Source of the DNA: Favolaschia claudopus
Taxonomy: Eukaryota > Basidiomycota > Agaricomycetes > Agaricales > Mycenaceae
Reading direction: 5' to 3'
Assembly (NCBI GenBank): GCA_037176885.1
Contig: JAWWNJ010000067.1
Span: 186,001-250,000, forward strand
Length of the DNA: 64,000 nt
The notes under the pieces are model-generated. The model was not told where the DNA came from. It searched no databases and saw nothing but the letters and a program-made list of their open reading frames with translations. Both the position numbers and the translations under genes were made by a program. Shown piece after piece: positions 57,058 to 64,000 of this stretch. Position 1 is the stretch's first letter. Each line of letters begins with the position of its first letter.

Positions 57058-60000
57058 CTACCGCTGTTGTTTCTGCTGCGCCAGGTGTGCAATAATTATC
57101 TCTTCAGTGTATTTTGGTTTGATCTTAACACCAGGTGCCGGTGACGGGTGCGGACATGTACAACGTACCTGTCCTCCCCTCCCTGCACACCGGAGCCGCC
57201 TTTCACACAAACTGTTGACGCAAAGGGCGCACCGGCGTGGAGCGTGCTTTGCTGGTCCCGCTCGTGTTGCCTGTGCGTTCGGCAACAAGGTTTGAAACAA
57301 CGGTCCTCCTTGTTGGATGGGTGGGGTGGATAAAATCACCGGAGGAAGGGGAAGAGCTGGTATGGGCGGCTGACTTGGCGGGCAGATGTTGTCGACAACC
57401 AACGCTGAAGGTACGCTTTCAGTCACAGGCTCGAGATCAATATACTCCGCGTCTCGAGGCTCCCCAGCTTTGGGACGCACAGCCATGCGGTCAAACGAGG
57501 TGGGATCGTTGGTTTCGCCTAACAAGATATAAATTCGTCAGTTTCAGGTAGCTGGATGGTAAAATGAACTGACCACCGATAGAAAGGTCTGTCTCGCCAT
57601 CAGGAAATGGAATTGCGGGAAGGACATCGGTGCGGTTATTGTCAGCAGTGATGATGTCGAGAAACGGCTGGCGAGCAACAAAATTATCACCCGAGGCGAG
57701 GGTGGTACGTTCGGAGGTAAGCAAGATGCTTTTCTTGTGGTGTGATTCGAGCTGAAGGGGGACTTTGTAGTAAAGTCGCTGGTTTGAGTCCGTTATTGCT
57801 CGGGATTGGATATTGCACTGTGCATTCCAAAACTTGCAGAATTTATCCCAGTCGATGTTGTTGTAATGTTCGTGCGGCGGGCTGACTTTTCCTCCCTTTT
57901 TGAACATCGGGTTGTTGATGAGTTCTTTGAACAAGATATACTCAGCGAGGGTGTGAACAGGAAGAACTGCGAACAGCACGAGCTGTCGCAGCTGGAGATA
58001 GCGGTAAATATTTGTCGGTTTGGTGCTGAGCCGTGTCAAGACATGAACCGGGGTGTCTCGGTGGTGTGGTACGCCGGTGATATGTGGCCGCGGGAGGGTG
58101 ACGATGTTGAGATTTTCAGCGAGTGATTTTGACATGGGCAAGATACCGATAGTTTCGGATGTTGCGATGCGAGTGGAGAGCACACGAGGAAGGGGGAAGG
58201 ATGGTGTCATGCCAGCGTTTGTAGCCAACTCGACAATTTCGTCGCGAGTCCAGATGTCAAAGTGTCCACGGTACTTGCGCCCTGTGCGATTATGAAACCC
58301 GACCTGCTCCGAGTCGAACATATTAAATAAGGAGGGTTGAATAAATTGTACCATAAACATTACCTTGAGGTTGCGCCGAAGGATCCAGTTAATTAAAATA
58401 CATTCTGCCAGTTCAGGTGACGCCCGAAGGGACCCAAAAATGCGTCTGACAGCCATATGGAATCCACCTTCGACAGAGTTGGTGCCGCGAACTGTCCGGT
58501 ACAAATTGAGGCCATCGCGGTCAGTTCCCATCAGATAGTACAATGGAATATTCGGAGGGTCCGAAAGATACCCTCTGTGCACCGTCTTGAGGAGATTTCG
58601 GGCCATTTCTTTCGCTTCATCGGTGAAAAATGATCCTCTTATTTTCTTCGCTGTGCAGTGCATGTCTGCATAAGCTGTAAACAAGACTCTCACCCGCTCC
58701 AACAGCACGGTTCGTCGGGGAATATAACGACGAATGCGGCGATTGAGTGCAGCGGACATTGCCCGTTTCGCATAATCCCAGTTTATACCATGCTTCTCGA
58801 GGACTGTTCGAACCGCTGTTTCATCGGACCGATCCCGAATAAAAATTGCCTCGCTAAAATCATGGGAGAAAGCCTTGAATGCAGAGTGCTTCTTGGATAA
58901 AAGCCGCAGAAGTCGATCCATGAAATGGAATGCATCATCAAGCACGCGAGAAGGTAGAGGCTCAGACTCCGAGTCGGACTCGGACTCAACAGCTTCGTAA
59001 ATCAAGCACCAAGTTTGGTCCACACGTTCAAGGATGGTTGAAACCGGTGAATCCTGTCCAATATGTAAGAAATTGAAGTGAATACAGACACACGTAGGCT
59101 CATGCCTCGTTAATTCCTTGTTGCAGTGCCTCGATACCTTGCATTTCAGTCAAATTCTACATCGCTTGTGAGCTACATTCCATACTCCACGAATAACTCA
59201 CCGGCTGAGCCTCACCGGGCGTGGGATCTTCGAACGAATCGAGGACATCTTCACCGTCCAGATCGGAATCATCCATGTCCTCTTCATTTAAATTCACGCT
59301 GCCCACAACAGGCTCGAATTCAATATCAGAGCTGCTACTTGTGCGAGTTGGTGTGAACTCTTCAATGACATCAGCGGGAACGACCGGCGCTGGAGTAGCA
59401 AAGGCGGGATGAGCAGTAGAGACCGACTGAGGCGGCGTTTCACTGCGGGAATGGAGCTGTGATGTAGTCACAACGGCGAAACTTCCATGGGCCATAATCC
59501 ACTCCATTGTTTGCTTGTGAAGCGCGTGAATCGCGCCGGGAACGAGGACCTATTAGAAGATGTAAATTAAGAACAGAAATGACGATTCATGCACATTCTA
59601 CCTTTGAAATCTTGATCAGTGAGCGTGAGCGAGATATATTGATTCGTTTCGTGTTGCCTTCATCATCCATCACTGCGTCAAGATAACCTTCATGCTGACC
59701 GACAATCGAGCCTTCTGCAACGGGTTTGCATGCTTGTACGAGGGTTACAAGCTGCCCATTGGTTTCTGCCTGAGTCTGCTGAAGGCGAAGGCCGACTGAA
59801 TCCAGTTTACTGAGTGTAACATAAATCTCCCAGAGGCACTCGAGTTCAGCAGACATGGTTTGGGAGGATGGGGCAACCCAAGGAGTCGTAGGAGCAGGGA
59901 TAGAAAAAGATTTATGAAGTATAGCACCGGCCAAGTCATGGAGCGAGGCGAGGGGTGAGTCTACCCGGCCTTTGAGCTTTGCATATTTGGCCAAATCCAG

Positions 60001-62357
60001 AATCGATGGATTTTTCCCGGCCAGACTCGCTTCAATATCTTGAATCGAGAATGCCTGGGAGATGGTTTGGAGACTACGTCGAATATCGTGACCAATTTTG
60101 ATGATGGATGAGTTGGTCAAGATGGAACGGAGTGATGGTAAGACGTCGCTCGGGGATCGCAGTTGAGAAACCTATTCCGTATTTAGCAAAGATGGTTTTG
60201 AATAAAATGTACTGTATTGTATCTTGCCTTAAATATATATATCTTGTTTCGCGTTCGGAGCTGAATGAAGTGAAGTCGGGGAAGTTCACCTGCACGTTGC
60301 TCTGATTTTATCGCCAGTGCAACCAGATAGAGCTGCGATGGTGAGCTATAACCAAAGAAATCATGGAGAATTTCATTTGCTGCGTCTTCGATTTGAATCG
60401 AGTCGGAAACCAAGACCGTTGCGATGTTGGGTTGCACTGCGAACCGCGGAAGATCAGTCCACTCCGTAACAGGTACGACGTTCAAAGTCATGGCTGTATT
60501 AATCCGCTCATGGAAAGATCGCTCCCCTGGCAAAAAAAAATGAGTCCAATTTTTCGGAAAATGATTTTGGCTACCTTGCGGCGAATCTGTATATAATATC
60601 TGAGTCGGTGGATTTTGTGAGGCTTCGAGGCCTTGAAACATGTACTCGTACATGTCTTCAACATGTTCGAGCGACTTTGAGTAGACAATTGAGTGCCCAC
60701 GGGCTTCCTCGAACTCGTTCATGCAAGTATAGGCAGCAGTGAATATCCGTTCGCCTTTCACGCCACCCATATGCTTCAAACCCTAAGGAGGCAAATTGAG
60801 CGAATCGTAAAATGATAGTGAATTGGCTTACATCGAATGTATGATCTGCTTTCGCAATCGTCAACGGCTTTGTTGCTGTATCGCGCTCGATGAAAACACG
60901 GTGCGCGGAAACAACGTCGGTGAAAAGCCCCTTCAAATACGGTGCCGAGGGCGGGGATCCAGCATATCCCTTTGGATCATCAAAAGAGGAGAACTGTTGC
61001 AGACCTGTTTGGCCATAAGAATTGGCCGCCGCAGTGTACATTAGTTCATTGTCTGCCTGCGACAGATATTGAACTTCAGCGACCATTTCGGCAAATGGCG
61101 CAGCACCGTGTCGATGAGAAAAACTGTTTCTCATGAGACGAATCAACAACTTTGAAATGGGCGCCGCGAGGAGAAATGTAGGCTAGAGAAAGGAGTCAGG
61201 TTACCGAAAATGAAACGGCAGTGTTCGAGATTTTACCAGGAAATGCAACTTGCACTTGCCGGGGCAGCTGCGCCAAAACATGTGGATCGGTACCCTGCCA
61301 GCTTTTACCGCATCCTGGTTCATTCAACCGTCGATCATCACAAATGAATCGATTTGTGAACAAGAAAAAGTCGTCTGGAATGTGACGAACACGGCGAGCA
61401 ATTGGATCATCGTTGAACCCTGTTGAAGTAAATTACATAAGTTGAATTATTAACCAAAGACCGCAAAAAGCGCACCATTGCGAGATAATGCACCTCCACA
61501 GGTGCAGATAAATCGCTTTGGACTTCCAGGAAGTAAGTATGGAAGCCATATAAATACGTCCCGCAAGTAGAGGTCTCTTGGATCAAGACCGTTTACTTTC
61601 ATACCATTGTGGAGTGCGAACACCGGATGCGGAGGGCGATCGTAAAAACTGCCTCGAACGTAGCAAAGCGGCATGTTGTGAACTTTGATCTCGCGGTCAA
61701 GTCGCGCTTTCAGTTCGACAAGTTGTTTGTGAATTTCAGAGTCAACAACAGTCTCATCCGCGCCGATTCCAGCTTCCGCGCTACCCGCGTCAGGATGAAT
61801 ATGATCCAACGCCTCATTTACGAGGCTCTCGTCAATATTGCAATCGCCGGCGGCGATATCCGCATGCTCGTCATTTTCGGTGATAAACTCAAACTCGGAA
61901 TTGAGCTGTCTCCAATGCCCAGCAGCTATTCCGGTGCTTGCTGAAAATATGAACCTTAATAATGGACAAGACAGCAAATATAAGAATACATACGATCCGT
62001 GGAGCTTACTGGAATTGTTGGCGGCGCCTGCGAGTAAAATGCCGTTGTAGATGGATGTACAGTAGTTCCTTCTCCGACATCGGCACGGCTCGATTGCGCA
62101 GAAATACCGAGTGTTGCGCGTGTGTGTGAATTATAAGGTTGAAAGAAGGCAGGGGGACAGACGCCGACTGCGAGTCGATGGCTGGAAGCCCACCGAAGAG
62201 GTTCGCCGAAACTCCTCCTCGGATGGGGTGCTTTGACCGGCTGGATGGGTTTCGGTTGCTTATTTGAGTTCGGCGGTCGCCCTGCGCCTTTGCGGAAGCC
62301 GCCGTGGGGTCCTTTTGCCTTCTTCGGCGTCTTCTTTCGTTCGTTTGGTGAAGCCAT
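57058..62357 (-). CDS. Large element-encoded protein: DUF6729-like region, RNase D-like exonuclease fold, transposase-like region, Cys-rich tail
   Basis: Probably the mobility protein of the element, roughly 1500 residues in about ten exons. From ATG 62357 it begins MASPNERKKTPKKAKGPHGG, then FRKGAGRPPNSNKQP (AT-hook-like GRP). Next is a DUF6729-like region: LRDVFIWLPYLLPGSPKRFI with CTCGGALSRNG, FNDDPIARRVRHIPDDFFLF, FICDDRRLNEPGCGKSW and LLIRLMRNSFSHRHGAAPFA. After VKGERIFTAAYTCMNEFEEA comes a region resembling RNase D/WRN 3'-5' exonucleases: IATVLVSDSIQIEDAANEIL, SIIKIGHDIRRSLQTI, ILDLAKYAKLKGRV and LHDLAGAILHKSF. The acidic residues of motifs I-III appear to be missing. Further on are an acidic linker, a long exon (about 57565-59023) with NLYRTVRGTNSVEGGFHMAV, RRIFGSLRASPELAECILIN and WILRRNLKV, and a C-terminus RRCALCVNSLCERRLRCAG with CTCPHP. 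DUF6729 is named from memory. Confidence 0.7.
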
Positions 62358-62486
62358 GGCAGTCGCGGGAAGAGGAAGTGCAATTGCAGTGCAATCTGTC
62401 AATCACGTCGCACGTGTGAATCGGAACATCAACGGATCCGTCGGGATAAGTAGGAACACAAAGGTATGCCTTTTTTGGACATAAGC

Positions 62487-62510
62487 CTCCACAGACTTGA
62501 TTAATGAGCC
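62487..62510 (-). repeat. Right terminal inverted repeat of copy A
   Basis: 24 bp, complement of the left end with 3 mismatches. It abuts the left end of copy B with AAATTT between. Confidence 0.7.
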
Positions 62511-62516
62511 AAATTT

Positions 62517-64000
62517 GGCTTATTAATTATGTCTGTGGAGAGCAGACGAATTCAAGATTTCAAGTTGCAAAAAGAGAGAGAGAAAAGGGAGAAAAGGGAG
62601 AGACTAACCAAGTCCCTTAGACCCTAGTTCCCGGGTTTCAGCTTCTGAAATTGAGTGTGGGCGCGCACAGAACGCGTCGAGATCTTGAAAACTTTGCCAT
62701 AACGGGCAAATCAATGTTATTCAAGATATGGTATAAGGTATGTCCTTTCGGAGCAAGTGCCTCCTTGGGACATAATCCAGCGAATCAAATTCAAGATGTC
62801 CTCGGCGGATCCCGCACACAGCCCGAGGCTGTCATCGTTCGCGTCTGCGTCCGATTGTCCGATAGATCCGAATCTCGACTTCTGCCAACACCCTCCATCG
62901 CGCTCTCTTGCCCGCACCGCTGCTGCCTACGGCGGCGGTGCGTCTTTGTGTCGTCTGCTGGCCGCCTCTTTGTGTTGCTTCTAACTGCTGCCTCCGTTTC
63001 TCGCGCTCTCTTTTCGCATGCTCACCTCTGGTCCCCCGCACGACTTCCACCGTGACATCTCCCGCACTTTCTTGCGTCTCTCTTGTCATCGCTCGAACCA
63101 ACGACTCCCGGGAATGTTCTTCCAGTGCACACTGTCAACTCACCCTCACCTCACGCCTTCAGCCTCGCAACTCAGAGACGATGTTCTTCGCAGCTGTGTT
63201 TTGAATGTCAAGAGATTTTCAGGTGCGCAATAGTACTAATTCTATATCGTTCCTTGTTCTCATGTTAGATTCTCTTTCCTCAGCGTCACCCCGCGACCTC
63301 GCTTTAGCCAAACACACGGCCATCCTCTCGGTTTTGCTTGTGCAACGGCCCTCATGCTATCAGACACGCTGATTTTACACGCGCAGCCGGTTTGGAAGGC
63401 CGAGTTCGGTCGTTCAACGGTTGCAAAGGTGCGTAATAATATTCTACGTACATCTCCATCCGTCCTCATACCAGTTTCTGTTAGCTTCACTTCCCGAATG
63501 TCAATGTTGGTATTGTCGTGCGCCTCGACAGTCGTCGAGCCGCGCGACAACGGCGGCACCAACACGAACATTACACTATGCTGCAGCGCCACGGAGAAGT
63601 AGATGGATAGGCCGCGTTTGTTGCACTAAACATCATGTAGTCGATAACAAATGATATATACTTTGTCGAACCGCAAAATTATTGCAAACTTCGTGCGATC
63701 TGAATGTATTGAGGGCTCAAGAGAAATGAGCAACACATCCAACATCCAGATACTAAGTAATCTATAACAGAAGAATACTACCGCTGTTGTTTCTGCTGCG
63801 CCAGGTGTGCAATAATTATCTCTTCAGTGTATTTTGGTTTGATCTTAACACCAGGTGCCGGTGACGGGTGCGGACATGTACAACGTACCTGTCCTCCCCT
63901 CCCTGCACACCGGAGCCGCCTTTCACACAAACTGTTGACGCAAAGGGCGCACCGGCATGGAGCGTGCTTTGCTGGTCCCGCTCGTGTTGCCTGTGCGTTC
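62517..64000 (-). mobile_element. Large TIR element, copy B, cut by the window edge
   Basis: It starts with the same 24-bp end and repeats 55795-57280 nearly base for base up to 64000. I count about seven differences, mostly single-base length changes in short homopolymers (for example CACCCCCGCG versus CACCCCGCG) and one G-to-A at about 63956. Copy B lies in the same orientation as copy A. Its internal part (62541-63777) has the same weakly coding content as 55819-57057. Confidence 0.85.
63778..64000 (-). CDS. C-terminal end of the second copy of the element gene
   Basis: The last 73 codons or so of a second copy of the 57058-62357 gene, with the Cys-rich tail (RRCALCVNSLCERRL) and the end HLAQQKQQR. 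The rest is outside the window. Only one base differs visibly from copy A in this part. Confidence 0.8.
   Translation of the reverse strand, partial: NAQATRAGPAKHAPCRCALCVNSLCERRLRCAGRGGQVRCTCPHPSPAPGVKIKPKYTEEIIIAHLAQQKQQR

Larger units (their letters stand above)
55795..62510 (-). mobile_element. Large TIR element, copy A (about 6.7 kb), with a single very large gene
   Basis: The left end GGCTTATTAATTATGTCTGT continues GGAG (55795-55818). It is an inverted repeat of the right end at 62487-62510 (CTCCACAGACTTGATTAATG then AGCC) with 3 mismatches in 24. The interior holds one multi-exon gene on the minus strand and about 1.2 kb of non-coding or weakly coding sequence next to the left end. 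The same left end and at least 1.48 kb of following sequence restart at 62517, so a second copy follows head to tail. No exact target duplication was identified: the bases before the left end are ATTTTG, and those between the copies are AAATTT. Class II transposon is inferred from the TIRs and the protein. Confidence 0.7.

Noticed and set aside
55795..64000. Reading the two 1.48-kb direct repeats as LTRs of a retrotransposon
   Set aside because: The repeats include the 3' coding end of the large gene and restart at a TIR. No reverse transcriptase, polypurine tract or TG..CA ends were seen. Tandem TIR elements explain it better.
1..64000. CRISPR arrays, bacterial operons or ribosomal RNA genes
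   Set aside because: No regularly spaced short repeats, no rRNA sequence, and the exon-intron structure throughout is eukaryotic.

Overview
The window is nuclear DNA of a filamentous fungus, most likely a mushroom-forming basidiomycete (Agaricomycetes). Almost every gene is cut by several introns of about 45-70 bases with GT..AG ends. The protein families are also typical of that group: ricin-B-like lectins, F-box proteins with a propeller-like tail, a Zn2Cys6 regulator, a macrophage-activating-glycoprotein-like secreted protein, an etherase-type glutathione transferase, and a gene with a DUF6729-like region. CDS coordinates run from start codon to stop codon and include introns. Splice sites were read by eye.

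Layout. 1-2.3 kb: the 3' part of a cytochrome P450 (+) facing a ricin-B-like lectin (-). 3.6-7.6 kb: a secreted aspartic protease (-) and an F-box protein (-). 7.7-8.2 kb: a hAT-like MITE nested in a TA-flanked MITE. 8.2-12.1 kb: no gene seen. 12.1-19.6 kb: a Zn2Cys6 regulator (+), a small Ser/Pro-rich secreted protein (+) and a GPI-type secreted glycoprotein (-). 21.1-31.7 kb: a GST (-), an MFS transporter (+), an HpcH/HpaI aldolase (+) and a dienelactone hydrolase (+). 32.4-34.1 kb: a gag-only copia-type LTR retrotransposon with identical LTRs and a 5-bp target duplication. 36.7-40.0 kb: a small membrane protein (-) and an Aro8-like aminotransferase (-). 40.9-43.3 kb: a tandem pair of lineage-specific paralogues (+). 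44.0-49.9 kb: a secreted calcineurin-like phosphatase (+), a medium-chain dehydrogenase (-) and an NmrA-like protein (-). 50.0-54.8 kb: a hairpin, an F-box relic (+), a lectin (+) and a full P450 (-). 55.8-64.0 kb: a 6.7-kb TIR element with one very large gene (-), followed head to tail by a second, nearly identical copy that runs off the window.

Two structures stand out. First, the P450/lectin pair at the left edge is a mirror image of the pair at 51.5-54.8 kb. An F-box gene or its relic lies further inward on both sides, so the window looks bracketed by an old inverted duplication about 50 kb apart. Second, the TIR element carries a gene whose predicted product combines a basic GRP N-terminus, a DUF6729-like region, an RNase D-like exonuclease fold that seems to lack its acidic catalytic residues, a transposase-like GTNSVEGG region and a Cys-rich C-terminus. 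This is the best candidate here for an undescribed mobile system.

Several cellular genes encode enzymes of xenobiotic, aromatic or secondary metabolism (P450, GST, MFS, DLH, HpcH aldolase, MDR, NmrA, aminotransferase). They are interleaved with unrelated genes on both strands. I regard them as neighbours with related themes, not as a proven cluster.
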